A DNA stretch of 64,000 nucleotides from Bellilinea sp. (GTDB lineage: Bacteria; Chloroflexota; Anaerolineae; Anaerolineales; Anaerolineaceae), in contig BPHQ01000001.1 in assembly GCA_026003615.1 (NCBI GenBank), positions 372,001 to 436,000 on the forward strand, given 5' to 3'. Made by a program: the position numbers and the translations under genes. The notes under the pieces were generated by a model. That model searched no databases. It was not told the DNA's origin and worked only from the letters and a program-made list of their open reading frames with translations. Positions 49,277 to 58,205 of this stretch are shown one piece after another (the first letter of the stretch is position 1; every line of letters starts with the position of its first letter).

Positions 49277-50605
49277 ATGAGCGATACAGCACAACCTTCA
49301 ACCTCCCCACGTTGGAGCGGTACGACCAAACTGGTCGTTGCCTTGACAACGGTTGCCATTCTGGCGGGGATTTTGATTCGATTTCGCCAGATTGTGGGGT
49401 TGCTGTTGGTTGCTTTTATTCTGGCTTACCTGCTTTATCCGATCACCGATTTTCTTCATCGAAAATTGAGGCTTTCCTGGCGGCTGGCAGCTTTTATTGT
49501 CTTTTTGTTCTTATTGGTGGGATTACTATCCTTGTTGACAGTCAGCGGGCTGGCACTTTTTGAGCAGGTTCAGAACCTGATACGTTTTTTGGACACCCGT
49601 ATCCGAGATTTGCCCAATATCATTGCCGATTTAACCGCTCATCCAATCGAAATTGGAATCTTCCAGATTGATCTGGCTCAATATGACCTGCCGAGTCTGG
49701 CCAGTCAATTACTGGGGATGGTGCAGCCAATCCTCTCCAACTTGACTTCCATTATTGGAAAAGTGGCTGCCAGTGCAGCGACGACGGTTGGATGGTTGTT
49801 TTTTTCCGTTTTGATCGCTTACTTTATTCTCAATGATTCTGGTGGGGTTCGGGAACGTCTGATTAACTTACAAATACCGGGTTACAGTGAGGATATTGCC
49901 CGTTTCGGCAGGGAATTGAACCGCATTTGGAATGCTTTTTTGCGTGGCCAAATGATCATTTTTGTTATCACAGTGCTGGTTTATATCCCGCTGTTAGGAG
50001 CGTTGGGAGTCAGTTTCTACGTGGGGTTAGCCTTGTTGGCGGGGCTCGCTCGTTTTGTTCCTTACATTGGTCCGTGGGTGACGTGGATCACTTATGGTTT
50101 GGTTGCATATTTGCAGGGGAGCACCATTTTCGGAATGGAGCCATGGCTCTATGTGATCATCGTATTGGGCTTAGCCGTCGTGATTGATTTTGTTCTAGAC
50201 AATTTCTTGGTGCCACGTTTGATGGGAAGCGCCTTGAATATTCACCCGGCGGCAATCATGGTTGCGGCATTGATTTTTGCCAATTTGTTTGGTCTGATTG
50301 GTGTCTTATTGGCGGCTCCGGTTACAGCAACCATCAAGCTGGTTGCCAATTATGTCTTTCGTAAGATGTTTGATTTAGACCCTTGGGAGGGCATGGAAAA
50401 GATCGCCGATCGAGAACCAAACGCGATGGCCCGTTGGCTCAGTCAATGGTTTGAGAGACTGTTTGCCCGAATTAATCGGCGGTTTCGAAAACAATTCCCT
50501 AATGGCGTTCCGCTGATAAACTGGCTGGAAGAGTTTCGTAACTGGCTGGGACGTTCGTTACAAAAAAATGTACCATCTCAGAAAAAAACGAATTCCCGAA
50601 AATAA
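49277..50605 (+). CDS. AI-2E family transporter / PerM-type permease
   Basis: A 442-residue membrane protein of the AI-2E/PerM family. About eight helices are seen. The N-terminal pair and an amphipathic central region of about 120 residues (VQNLIRFLDTRIRDLPNII through LGMVQPILSNLTSII) are typical. The C-terminal core has FVPYIGPWVTWITYGLVAYL, then LDNFLVPRLMGSALNIHPAAI and FGLIGVLLAAPVTATIKL, the family hallmark. Members transport autoinducer-2 (TqsA), Na+/H+ or unknown solutes, so no substrate is assigned. A charged C-terminal tail of about 70 residues follows. The ATG matches the family N-terminus but lacks a ribosome binding site. Confidence 0.88.
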   Translation: MSDTAQPSTSPRWSGTTKLVVALTTVAILAGILIRFRQIVGLLLVAFILAYLLYPITDFLHRKLRLSWRLAAFIVFLFLLVGLLSLLTVSGLALFEQVQNLIRFLDTRIRDLPNIIADLTAHPIEIGIFQIDLAQYDLPSLASQLLGMVQPILSNLTSIIGKVAASAATTVGWLFFSVLIAYFILNDSGGVRERLINLQIPGYSEDIARFGRELNRIWNAFLRGQMIIFVITVLVYIPLLGALGVSFYVGLALLAGLARFVPYIGPWVTWITYGLVAYLQGSTIFGMEPWLYVIIVLGLAVVIDFVLDNFLVPRLMGSALNIHPAAIMVAALIFANLFGLIGVLLAAPVTATIKLVANYVFRKMFDLDPWEGMEKIADREPNAMARWLSQWFERLFARINRRFRKQFPNGVPLINWLEEFRNWLGRSLQKNVPSQKKTNSRK

Positions 50606-50645
50606 ATGTATTCAGATCCGAAATCCATCCTCAAGGAGAATTGAA

Positions 50646-50843
50646 ATGAGCAATGCCATGGAACCCAAAACCGAAACAATTGCTGAAACCGACAACTACA
50701 TGGCCTGGCAGGCAGAAGAACCGGATGGTGAAACCACCTACCATCTGGAGTTAAACAATGTAACCCTGCACTTCTTCACGGAGGAATGGGAGGAATTTCT
50801 GCAATTGGCACGAGCGATTATCCGCGATGCGGACGGGCGGTAA
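50646..50843 (+). CDS. Small acidic protein, unknown function
   Basis: A 65-residue soluble, acidic protein with no family I recognise. It has a disordered Thr/Glu-rich start, then a likely beta strand YHLELNNVTLHFF and a helix TEEWEEFLQLARAIIRDAD. AAGGAG lies five bases before the ATG, so translation is well supported. It ends exactly where the formate dehydrogenase gene ends on the other strand, with no base between the two stop codons. The strand-helix pattern suggests a small binding module; no role is proposed. Confidence 0.65.
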   Translation: MSNAMEPKTETIAETDNYMAWQAEEPDGETTYHLELNNVTLHFFTEEWEEFLQLARAIIRDADGR

Positions 50844-53006
50844 TTAAAACCTGCCGCGTGGCTGGGATTCGAGAACGGCCGTCAGTTCTTCTTCGCTGGC
50901 GGGGGCAACCCGCACTACGGCGGCTTTGTATTCCGGTATCCTGGCTTGCGGGTCGAGTGCATCGGAGGTCAGCAAGTTAGCAGCTGCTTCCCGAAAGTGG
51001 AAGGGAATAAATACCACCCCGATGTTGGTTTTGGTGGTTACTTTTGCGCGCAGGACGATTGAACCGCGTCGCGAAGTCACCCGTACCGGGCTGCCATCTT
51101 TTATTCCCAAACGTGCGGCATCCGCCGGGTGAATATCCATCAATGCCTCGGGAAAGAGATCGTCCATCCATGAGTGACGGGTGAGGGTTCCACCGTGCCA
51201 GTGTTCCAATACGCGCCCGGTACTCAACACCAACGGATATTCCTCATCCGGCATTTCGGCGTTCGGGGTATATTCAAGTGAGTGGAATTTGGCTTTTCCG
51301 CGCGGAAACCGTTCGCCGTAAAGGAAGGGGGTACCGGGGTGATCGGGTGTTGGAACCGGGGTTTGTAAACCGACTTTTTCGATGCGTTCGTAACGAATAC
51401 CGGCATAATCCAGGACACAGCGTCCCATTTCTTCCAAAATTTCAGCGGGATGTTGGTAATCCCAATAAGCCGAATGAGGTCGGTTCAAGCGGTGTTCAAC
51501 CCGTTTGGCAAGATCGCAAATGATCTCCCAGTCCGGTCGGGATTGACCGCGAGGGGGAATGACCTGCCGCACTCGCTGTACCCGCCGATCGGTGTTGGTG
51601 AAAGTGCCTTCCTTTTCTGCCCAGGAGGCGGCAGGGAGGAAAACATCCGCAAAAGCCCCTGACTCGTTGATGAACAGGTCTTGTGCCACTAAAAATTCCA
51701 GTTCCTGCATTTTTTTGCGAGTGTGGTTGAGGTTGGGTTCGGACATCATAGGATTTTCGCCCATGATGTAGAGGGCGCGCACACCACCGGGGTGAACGGC
51801 TGCCAGAATTTCGGTGGTTGTTAAACCGCGTTGCCGGTTAAGTCCTCCCGGCTCAATGTGCCAGGCTTCTTCCCAGCGGCGGGCATTTTCTTCATTGTCC
51901 ACAGCCTGATAACCGGGGTAGTGCCATGGCATTGCGCCTGAATCGGAGGCTCCCTGAACATTATTTTGACCACGCAGGGGATTCAAACCGGTACCTTTCC
52001 GACCCACATGACCGGTCAACAGCGCCAGATTGATGAGACTCAAGGCGTTGGCTGTTCCGTGTGTGGATTCGGGAATACCAAGCGCCCAAAAGATAGCCCC
52101 ATTGCGGGCTGTGGCATACATCCGGGCTGCTTCGATGATCAACTGGCGATCAACCCCCGAAACCTGTTCGGCAAATTCGGGGGTAAATTTTTCCATGGAG
52201 GCTGCAAATTCTTCAAAATTTTCGGTGCGTTCTTCAATGAATTGGCGGTTATAGAGGTTTTCTTTGAGAATGACATGCGCCATGGCAGAAAAGACCGGTA
52301 CATCACTGCCGGGACGAATGGGCAGGTAAAGGGAGGCATAATTGACCATTTCAATGCGGCGCGGATCAACCACAATCAATTTCGCCCCATACTTTTGCAC
52401 GGCGGCTTTCATTTGCAGGGCGATGATAGGGTGATTCTCGGTCGGGTTCGAGCCAGTCAGGATGAATACATCGCAGTCCTTAACCTCTGCTGCGGTATTG
52501 CTCATGGCCGCTGAACCAATAGCCATTTGAAGGGCAACCACACTGGCGGCATGGCATAAGCGGGTGCAGTGATCTACATTATTGGTACGAAAAACGGCGC
52601 GGAAGAACTTCTGGAGGAGGTAGTTGTCCTCGTTGGTGGCTTTGGCGCAGCAATAAACTGCCATTGCCTTGGAACCATCACGTTGATAAATTTCCACCAG
52701 TCGGTCGGCGGTGTAATCGAGGGCTTCATCCCAACTGACTTCACGCCATTCCGAACGATCAAACGCTTGTGTGCGCTGCCCGGCTTTTTGGGGCTGTTTT
52801 CGGATGAGAGGCACGGTGACTCGTTCTTTGTTGTATATAAAGTCATACCCAAAACGTCCCTTGACGCACAAATTACCATGATTTACGACGGAGTCAAAAG
52901 GAGAGGTTACCTTGAAAATGAAGTCATCACGGACGTGCAATTCCAGGTTGCAGCCAACTCCGCAGTAGGGGCATGTCGTTGGGACAACTTTTTCAGCTTT
53001 CAACAT
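50844..53006 (-). CDS. fdhA: Formate dehydrogenase catalytic subunit (molybdopterin, Cys form)
   Basis: Oxidises formate to CO2 at a bis-MGD molybdenum or tungsten centre. The 720-residue protein binds one [4Fe-4S] through Cys12, Cys15, Cys19 and Cys47 (TTCPYCGVGCNLE and NLCVKGRFG). The metal ligand is Cys151 followed by His152 (VDHCTRLCHAASV), encoded by TGC, so this is a cysteine rather than selenocysteine enzyme. SNPTENHPI, RGQNNVQGASDSG and the C-terminal GRVLEHWHGGTLTRHS bind the cofactor. GGAGGAAAATCTCATG fixes the start at 53006, 19 bases after the Fe-S subunit gene. It is the third gene of a three-gene operon. No signal peptide: cytoplasmic. Confidence 0.93.
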   Translation of the reverse strand: MLKAEKVVPTTCPYCGVGCNLELHVRDDFIFKVTSPFDSVVNHGNLCVKGRFGYDFIYNKERVTVPLIRKQPQKAGQRTQAFDRSEWREVSWDEALDYTADRLVEIYQRDGSKAMAVYCCAKATNEDNYLLQKFFRAVFRTNNVDHCTRLCHAASVVALQMAIGSAAMSNTAAEVKDCDVFILTGSNPTENHPIIALQMKAAVQKYGAKLIVVDPRRIEMVNYASLYLPIRPGSDVPVFSAMAHVILKENLYNRQFIEERTENFEEFAASMEKFTPEFAEQVSGVDRQLIIEAARMYATARNGAIFWALGIPESTHGTANALSLINLALLTGHVGRKGTGLNPLRGQNNVQGASDSGAMPWHYPGYQAVDNEENARRWEEAWHIEPGGLNRQRGLTTTEILAAVHPGGVRALYIMGENPMMSEPNLNHTRKKMQELEFLVAQDLFINESGAFADVFLPAASWAEKEGTFTNTDRRVQRVRQVIPPRGQSRPDWEIICDLAKRVEHRLNRPHSAYWDYQHPAEILEEMGRCVLDYAGIRYERIEKVGLQTPVPTPDHPGTPFLYGERFPRGKAKFHSLEYTPNAEMPDEEYPLVLSTGRVLEHWHGGTLTRHSWMDDLFPEALMDIHPADAARLGIKDGSPVRVTSRRGSIVLRAKVTTKTNIGVVFIPFHFREAAANLLTSDALDPQARIPEYKAAVVRVAPASEEELTAVLESQPRGRF

Positions 53007-53025
53007 GAGATTTTCCTCCTCCGGT

Positions 53026-53751
53026 TTACGAGGGATTGGCGGAGATTTCTTCACGGCGTTTGCGGCGTTGTCGCTGGCTGCGCGTCAGATTCATGATTTC
53101 ATCGGGGGTGTAACCCATTTCCAGTAGCCATTGACGCTTTGGTTTGAGCGCGCCAGTTGGACAAACCCCAACACACTGTCCGCAAAATACACAGGTGGAT
53201 TCGGGCATGGGTATTTCGTAAAATGTGCTAATTTGGGTTTCGTATCCGCGCCCGGAAAAGTTGATGGCATAGGTGTACTGGGCATCCTCAGCGCACACCT
53301 GAACACAGCGCCAGCAGAGGATACATTTAGCGTAATCACGAATGTACATTGGATTGTCATCAATCACAGCCGGGAGGCGGGTTTCCGCATCTGGATACCG
53401 GTATACATCGGCGTGATATTCATGAATCATGGCTTGAATTTCTGGCGATTCGCTCAAATCAACAGTGGAAGCCAGTAATTCGAAAATGGTCCGACGAGAC
53501 CGGATGACCCGCTCACTTCGGGTGTGAATGACCATACCGTCTCGTATCTGTACCACACAAGCTGGTTGAAGTGTGCGCGCACCTTCTACTTCAACGACAC
53601 AGATTCGGCAAAGCCCGTTGGCCGTGCAATGATCATGGTAACAAATGGTTGGAATGGAAATACCTGCTTCGCGGGCAGCCTGTAAAATGGTGCTGCCGGC
53701 CGCTGCCTGTACAGTTGTTTGATCAATGGTTATGCGGATTGTATCGCTCAT
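53026..53751 (-). CDS. Formate dehydrogenase iron-sulfur subunit (HoxU/NuoG N-terminal-like)
   Basis: A 241-residue electron-transfer protein. Residues 1-80 are a plant-type [2Fe-2S] ferredoxin domain with [19 protein letters not shown] and a final cysteine in LQPACVVQ. A NuoG-type middle region follows, where the usual His-Cys cluster motif appears weak. Two [4Fe-4S] motifs come next, [11 protein letters not shown] and [16 protein letters not shown]. The tail is basic ([12 protein letters not shown]). It would pass electrons between the FdhA cluster and the NuoEF-like flavoprotein. It starts 21 bases after that gene's stop and ends 19 before fdhA. Confidence 0.9.
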   Translation of the reverse strand: MSDTIRITIDQTTVQAAAGSTILQAAREAGISIPTICYHDHCTANGLCRICVVEVEGARTLQPACVVQIRDGMVIHTRSERVIRSRRTIFELLASTVDLSESPEIQAMIHEYHADVYRYPDAETRLPAVIDDNPMYIRDYAKCILCWRCVQVCAEDAQYTYAINFSGRGYETQISTFYEIPMPESTCVFCGQCVGVCPTGALKPKRQWLLEMGYTPDEIMNLTRSQRQRRKRREEISANPS

Positions 53752-53772
53752 GGGTTTGTCCTTCTTTGTTTT

Positions 53773-55491
53773 TCAGACGGTTTGAAACAGGTGAGGAAAG
53801 TGCTTCATCGCGCTTAGAATGGCGGATGCGGCGGTTTGTCCCAATCCGCACAGGGATGAGTCTGTCATCGTCCAACCGACATCTTGAAGGCGTTCCCAAT
53901 CTTCCTTGTGAATCTCACCTCGAACGATTCGTTCCATAATTTCAAACTGGCGTTGGGTGCCCATTTGACAGGGATAACACTTACCGCAGGATTCTTCGGC
54001 AAAGAAGCGTGCCAGTCGCAGACAAATGTCTCGCAGATCGCGGGTTTCATCAAAAACAGTGATCACCCCCGAACCGAGCGGCAAACCGGCTTCTTTCAAG
54101 TCTTCAAAAGTCAGTCGTACATTCAGGTGGTCCGTTGTGGCAAAGGCGCCTGCTGCTCCGCCAAACAAAGCTGCCTGAAAATGATGCCCCGGCCGGACAC
54201 CACCGGCCAGATCAAAAAGCAAATGGTGAAATGGGATCCCAAAAGGTACTTCGTACAGTCCGGGCCGTACCACATCACCCGAAAGACAGAATAATTTACT
54301 GCCGGGCGATTTTTCGGTGCCTAATTTACGATAATGGGATGCTCCTTTTCGGATGATCACCGGAACATTGGCGAGGGTTTCGACATTATTAATTACGGTT
54401 GGCTTACCAAACAAACCCTGTGTGGTTGGAAAGGGGGGTTTGAGCCTTGGGAATCCGCGCTTGCCTTCAATTGACTCGAACAGGGCGGTTTCTTCACCAC
54501 AAATGTAAGCACCCGCCCCGCGCCGAATTTCGATCTCGAAGTTGAATTCGGTATCGAGGATATTGCTGCCAAGAAAACCGGCTTCACGGGCTTCTTCCAC
54601 AGCATTTTTCATAGCCTGGTAGGGGAACCAGTACTCACCACGAATGTAGATATATCCTTTTTGCGCGCCGATGGCATATCCGGCAATGAGCATGCCTTCC
54701 AGAATACTGTGGGGATCGTCTTCCATTAGAACACGATCTTTAAAGGTGCCCGGTTCGGCTTCGTCGGCATTGCAGACGACGTACTTAACTTCGCTGGGGG
54801 CGTCAGCGGCGGCTTCCCATTTCAGACCGGTTGGAAAGGCTGCACCGCCGCGTCCAACCAACCCGGCGGCTTTAATTTCCTCGATGATTTGGCGTGGCGG
54901 AGTGCGGAGGGCTTTACGGAGGGCTTGATAACCACCTAAATCGAGGTACTCTGATAATTCAACGGTATGACCCAAACCGCAGTTAGCTGTCAGAATTGAA
55001 ACTGTACCGCCCAATACACTGGATGGACGTTCGCCTTTGCCACTGACCAGATCCTGCCAGGTTTGACGGTCGGCTCTGGCGATGGGCTGACCCTGAACCA
55101 GTGCGGCGGGGGCGTGTTCACACAGGCCGAGGCACGGTGCCATTTCAATGGTTAATGCCGATTGTGGACTGTCTGCCGGGGAAGCTTCTTGATGAAAGCG
55201 GATTTGTTTGAATAGCGTTTCGGAGCCGGCCAGCGCACACGCCGGGTCATTACATATGTGAATGACGGTTTTGCCGACCGGTTGGCTATAAAACAAGGAA
55301 TAAAATTCGATGACTCCAAAAACCTCGGCAAGTGGTACGTTCAATGCCTGGGCGATAGCTTCGGCGGCCGGCTTTGGAATGTAACCGTAAAGTTGTTGGG
55401 CATCATGTAAGGCCGGTAACAGGGCGGTTCGCCCCTGTGAGTGGTAACTTTCCAAGCGATGGAGAAGCGGACTTAAATCCAATTCGGACAT
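53773..55491 (-). CDS. NuoE-NuoF fusion, NAD-binding diaphorase subunit of formate dehydrogenase
   Basis: A 572-residue fusion. Residues 1-150 are NuoE-like, with a thioredoxin-fold [2Fe-2S] site (CNDPACALAG and APCLGLCEHAP). From about 165 it is NuoF-like: GRGGAAFPTGLKWEAA binds NADH, GAGAYICGEETALFESIEG binds FMN, and SCGKCYPCQMGTQRQ with a last cysteine in SSLCGLGQ forms the [4Fe-4S] site. There is no extra C-terminal ferredoxin domain. It would exchange electrons between NAD(H) and the formate dehydrogenase clusters. The gene is first in the operon. Fused NuoEF occurs in HoxF and some FDH and hydrogenase complexes; whether this set bifurcates electrons cannot be read directly. Confidence 0.92.
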   Translation of the reverse strand: MSELDLSPLLHRLESYHSQGRTALLPALHDAQQLYGYIPKPAAEAIAQALNVPLAEVFGVIEFYSLFYSQPVGKTVIHICNDPACALAGSETLFKQIRFHQEASPADSPQSALTIEMAPCLGLCEHAPAALVQGQPIARADRQTWQDLVSGKGERPSSVLGGTVSILTANCGLGHTVELSEYLDLGGYQALRKALRTPPRQIIEEIKAAGLVGRGGAAFPTGLKWEAAADAPSEVKYVVCNADEAEPGTFKDRVLMEDDPHSILEGMLIAGYAIGAQKGYIYIRGEYWFPYQAMKNAVEEAREAGFLGSNILDTEFNFEIEIRRGAGAYICGEETALFESIEGKRGFPRLKPPFPTTQGLFGKPTVINNVETLANVPVIIRKGASHYRKLGTEKSPGSKLFCLSGDVVRPGLYEVPFGIPFHHLLFDLAGGVRPGHHFQAALFGGAAGAFATTDHLNVRLTFEDLKEAGLPLGSGVITVFDETRDLRDICLRLARFFAEESCGKCYPCQMGTQRQFEIMERIVRGEIHKEDWERLQDVGWTMTDSSLCGLGQTAASAILSAMKHFPHLFQTV

Positions 55492-55578
55492 GGATTCTCC
55501 TATTCAGCCAGCGTATTTTGGTATGGGAGGCGGAAGACTGCGGCAGGAGCGGGAGCGGGTAATTCCTACCAAACCGGT

Positions 55579-55584
55579 TATAAT
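55579..55584 (+). promoter_or_regulatory. -10 hexamer for leaderless mobA transcript
   Basis: GGTTATAATTATTATACATG: TATAAT ends eight bases before the ATG at 55593, with no Shine-Dalgarno sequence between. No good -35 element is visible 17 bases upstream. Confidence 0.5.
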
Positions 55585-55592
55585 TATTATAC

Positions 55593-56198
55593 ATGAAGTT
55601 GACGGTTGTGGTTCAAGCGGGCGGCGAATCCAGACGAATGGGCACCAATAAAGCGTTGCTCCCGTTCCTGGGGCAGCCGCTGATTCAACGGGTGGTTGAA
55701 CGACTTAAGCCGGTTGCCGATGAAATGATCATTACTTCAAATCAACCGGGTGATTATGCCTTTTTGAACCTACCCGTCCACCCCGATATTATGCCCGGTT
55801 ACGGAGCGTTGGGTGGTCTGCTGACCGCGTTGACGGTTTCCACCTCACCGGTGACAGCCGTAGTAGCCTGTGATATGCCTTTTGTCAGTGCTGAATTATT
55901 GATGTATCAAATGCAGGTATTCCAACGAGGTCAATGGGATGCGGTTGTTCCAAAAGGCAAGGGTGGTTTTGAGCCTCTCCATGCGATTTACCGTACTGCT
56001 ATCTGTCGGCAGGCTGTGGCGCAAGCTATTAAGTTGGGGGAAAAGAAAATGATTGCCTGGTTTCCAAAGGTGAAAATCTACACGATTGAACAAGCAGAAT
56101 GGTGTTCGTTTGATCCGCAAGGACGAATTTTCTGGAATGTTAATACCCCGCAGGAATTGCAATCTGCCGAAGCAGCGGCTTATGCCGATATAGGATAG
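55593..56198 (+). CDS. mobA: Molybdenum cofactor guanylyltransferase
   Basis: Adds GMP to molybdopterin to form the MGD cofactor that FdhA needs. The 201-residue protein has the GTP-binding AGGESRRMGTNKALLPFLGQ, then VVACDMPFVSAELL with the metal-binding Asp, and WDAVVPKGKGGFEPLHAIYR. NVNTPQELQ closes the fold as in MobA proteins. It is divergent from the formate dehydrogenase operon, and converges on fdhD with a 19-base overlap of coding ends. The location among FDH genes supports its role. Confidence 0.93.
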   Translation: MKLTVVVQAGGESRRMGTNKALLPFLGQPLIQRVVERLKPVADEMIITSNQPGDYAFLNLPVHPDIMPGYGALGGLLTALTVSTSPVTAVVACDMPFVSAELLMYQMQVFQRGQWDAVVPKGKGGFEPLHAIYRTAICRQAVAQAIKLGEKKMIAWFPKVKIYTIEQAEWCSFDPQGRIFWNVNTPQELQSAEAAAYADIG

Positions 56199-57010
56199 GC
56201 AGTGGCGGGTTTTTCAGGAATGCCCGAGGTGAGTGCAGAACGGATTCGCTGCGGGTGTGTGTAGATGTTGAACTGGCTGCGACGGGCATAACCGATCAAG
56301 GTAATCCCGTACTGATCGGCCAGTTGAATCGAAAGAGAGGTTGGTGATGAACGCGAAATGACAACCGAGGCGCCAATTCGAGCAGCCTTCTGCAGCATCT
56401 CTGAACTGATGCGTCCGGTAGTCAGGATAATGCACTGATTGAGCTGCAGGGATTGCCGCAAAATTTTTCCCGCAATTTTGTCGAGGGTATTGTGCCTGCC
56501 GATGTCCTCGGCCATTGCGATGATTTTTTCTCCGTCCGTTAATAGAGAGCAATGAACACCACGTGTTTTTCGATACAACTGCTGTGAATCAAATAGTTGC
56601 TCCATCCACATAACCAGTTTTTCAGCCGGAAAAATATCCACGTTGAGAATGGGATTGGTGCGTTTTTGTGCGTCATCACTGGTTATTCCACCTGTGCAAC
56701 CGGAAGTCTTGCGCCAGGTTTGTGGTTTTTCCACCGGGTGATTTAACCACACGTCCACATTTCCCCCGTCGTCACAGGGACGGAGGATTTCAACCTCGTG
56801 AATGCTTTGAATGACTCCTTCATTGAACAGGAAACCAACGGCCAGGTCTTCCAGCTCCATCGGGGTGCACATCCATGAAAGCCAAAGCGTACCATTGACG
56901 GTCAGGCTGACATTGGCTTCAGAAATAACCAGCCCATCTTCTACCAGAGAAGTAGTACCATTGCGGTATTGAAGAAACTGCACCGGTTGAACTGCTTCAA
57001 GTTTTCGCAT
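56180..57010 (-). CDS. fdhD: Formate dehydrogenase accessory sulfurtransferase FdhD
   Basis: Transfers sulfur from a cysteine desulfurase to the molybdenum cofactor of formate dehydrogenase, which is essential for activity. The 276-residue protein shows PMELEDLAVGFLFNEGVI, the reactive-cysteine loop TSGCTGGITSDD (one cysteine, rather than the CxxC of E. coli FdhD), the conserved GVHCSLLTDG and AEDIGRHNTLDKIAGK, and LTTGRISSEMLQKAARIG. GAAGGTCCTCACATG provides the ribosome binding site. It completes the FDH gene set together with mobA. Confidence 0.93.
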   Translation of the reverse strand: MRKLEAVQPVQFLQYRNGTTSLVEDGLVISEANVSLTVNGTLWLSWMCTPMELEDLAVGFLFNEGVIQSIHEVEILRPCDDGGNVDVWLNHPVEKPQTWRKTSGCTGGITSDDAQKRTNPILNVDIFPAEKLVMWMEQLFDSQQLYRKTRGVHCSLLTDGEKIIAMAEDIGRHNTLDKIAGKILRQSLQLNQCIILTTGRISSEMLQKAARIGASVVISRSSPTSLSIQLADQYGITLIGYARRSQFNIYTHPQRIRSALTSGIPEKPATAYPISA

Positions 57011-57116
57011 GTGAGGACCTTCAATTAACAGTAAATATCAGACTGGAGTTATCTAATTTTACTTGATTATCCAAATCCTGTGCGAGAGTGGAATTCTTGG
57101 TAGAATTGGTCATGCC

Positions 57117-58175
57117 ATGAACCATGGGTTTCAATTGTCTGTCCGGCAAATTGTTTTACCTTTTATTTCAATAATCCTGCTGACCGGTCTGTCAGCCTGT
57201 AATATCCCTGCAAGCAGCCCGACAGCTTCATTTGACTTGACTTCACTTGCCCAAACAGCGGAAGTCCAGCTTACACAAATTGCATCTACGCTGGTGGTTA
57301 CATTAAACCCGAACTTAACCCAGCCGGCTGTCACTCCCACACCGATGGTCATGACGCCAACACCATCACAAAATAGTACTGAAGTACCTCTTTCTTCCGA
57401 AATCCCCTGTGATCGGGCCGGGGTGGGGGCAATTCTGGATGTGACTTACCCGGATGACAGCCGTCTGCTTCCCGGTCAGGCTTTTACGAAAATCTGGCGG
57501 CTGGTCAATCGCGGGTCTTGTAGCTGGAATCGAAATTATCAAGTGGTCTGGTTTTCCGGCGACCGATTGGGGATAAACCCATCCCAGCCACTGCCGGGGA
57601 AAGTTGAACCCGGAGAAAGTGTGGATGTTGCGGTGGATATGATCGCTCCTCAGCAGCCGGGTTTATATACGAGTTACTGGATGTTGAGGAATCCCGACGG
57701 CAAATTGTTCGGGATCGGTCCGGGAGGAAATGCCCCGTTTTGGGTGCGTATTCAGGTGATTGCGGCGTACACCTCCACGCCTACCTTAACACCAACTTTG
57801 ACGCCAACGCCGATAATCCTCGCTGGTGGTCAGTTTGACCTCATGTTGGGGGAGTGGATTGACCTTGATCTGGGTAAGGTGACTGATGATGAAGAGAAAG
57901 CAGATATCCGACTTGTACAAACTGAGGAAGGCAGCCTCTGGATTGAGGTGGAGCAGAGTACGGGATTGATGGTTTTTGGAGAAGTGCAACCTTCCTTTGA
58001 TGATTGTCACAGCGCGGTTTTTTCAACCAGCCGGATTGGTTTAGATACCATTCCAGAGGGGACTTTCCTGTGTTATCGAACCAGAGAGGGATTAGCCGGT
58101 AGTCTGAAAGTTGTTTCTTTATCACCCTCACCGCTGATGGTTCGTTTTGATTTTACAACATGGATGATCCCATAA
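57117..58175 (+). CDS. Lipoprotein with NBR1-type Ig-like domain
   Basis: A 352-residue predicted lipoprotein. The signal region QIVLPFISIILLTGLSACN ends at LSAC. A Thr/Pro-rich linker (VTPTPMVMTPTPS) leads to an Ig-like domain as found next to BRCA1 gene 1 (NBR1) proteins. It spans about residues 105-220: VTYPDDSRLLPGQAFTKIWR, NRGSCSWNRNYQVVWFSGD, AVDMIAPQQPGLYTSYWMLR, FGIGPGGNAPFWVRI. A second TP repeat (TPTLTPTLTPTP) and a C-terminal beta domain of about 115 residues follow. It probably binds something at the cell surface. ATG 57117 was chosen so that the signal peptide has normal length; no strong ribosome binding site is present. Confidence 0.8.
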   Translation: MNHGFQLSVRQIVLPFISIILLTGLSACNIPASSPTASFDLTSLAQTAEVQLTQIASTLVVTLNPNLTQPAVTPTPMVMTPTPSQNSTEVPLSSEIPCDRAGVGAILDVTYPDDSRLLPGQAFTKIWRLVNRGSCSWNRNYQVVWFSGDRLGINPSQPLPGKVEPGESVDVAVDMIAPQQPGLYTSYWMLRNPDGKLFGIGPGGNAPFWVRIQVIAAYTSTPTLTPTLTPTPIILAGGQFDLMLGEWIDLDLGKVTDDEEKADIRLVQTEEGSLWIEVEQSTGLMVFGEVQPSFDDCHSAVFSTSRIGLDTIPEGTFLCYRTREGLAGSLKVVSLSPSPLMVRFDFTTWMIP

Positions 58176-58205
58176 TTCAAATCCCTATAGCATGCGGAGA
58201 ATATA

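Noticed and set aside
52545-52580. Selenocysteine in the formate dehydrogenase
   Set aside because: The codon at the metal-ligand position reads TGC on the minus strand, so it is cysteine, and no in-frame TGA is present.
57781-57830. CCAACTTTGACGCC-type short repeats as a tandem DNA repeat or CRISPR-like element
   Set aside because: They encode the TP-rich linker of a lipoprotein; the units are degenerate and few, with no spacer pattern.
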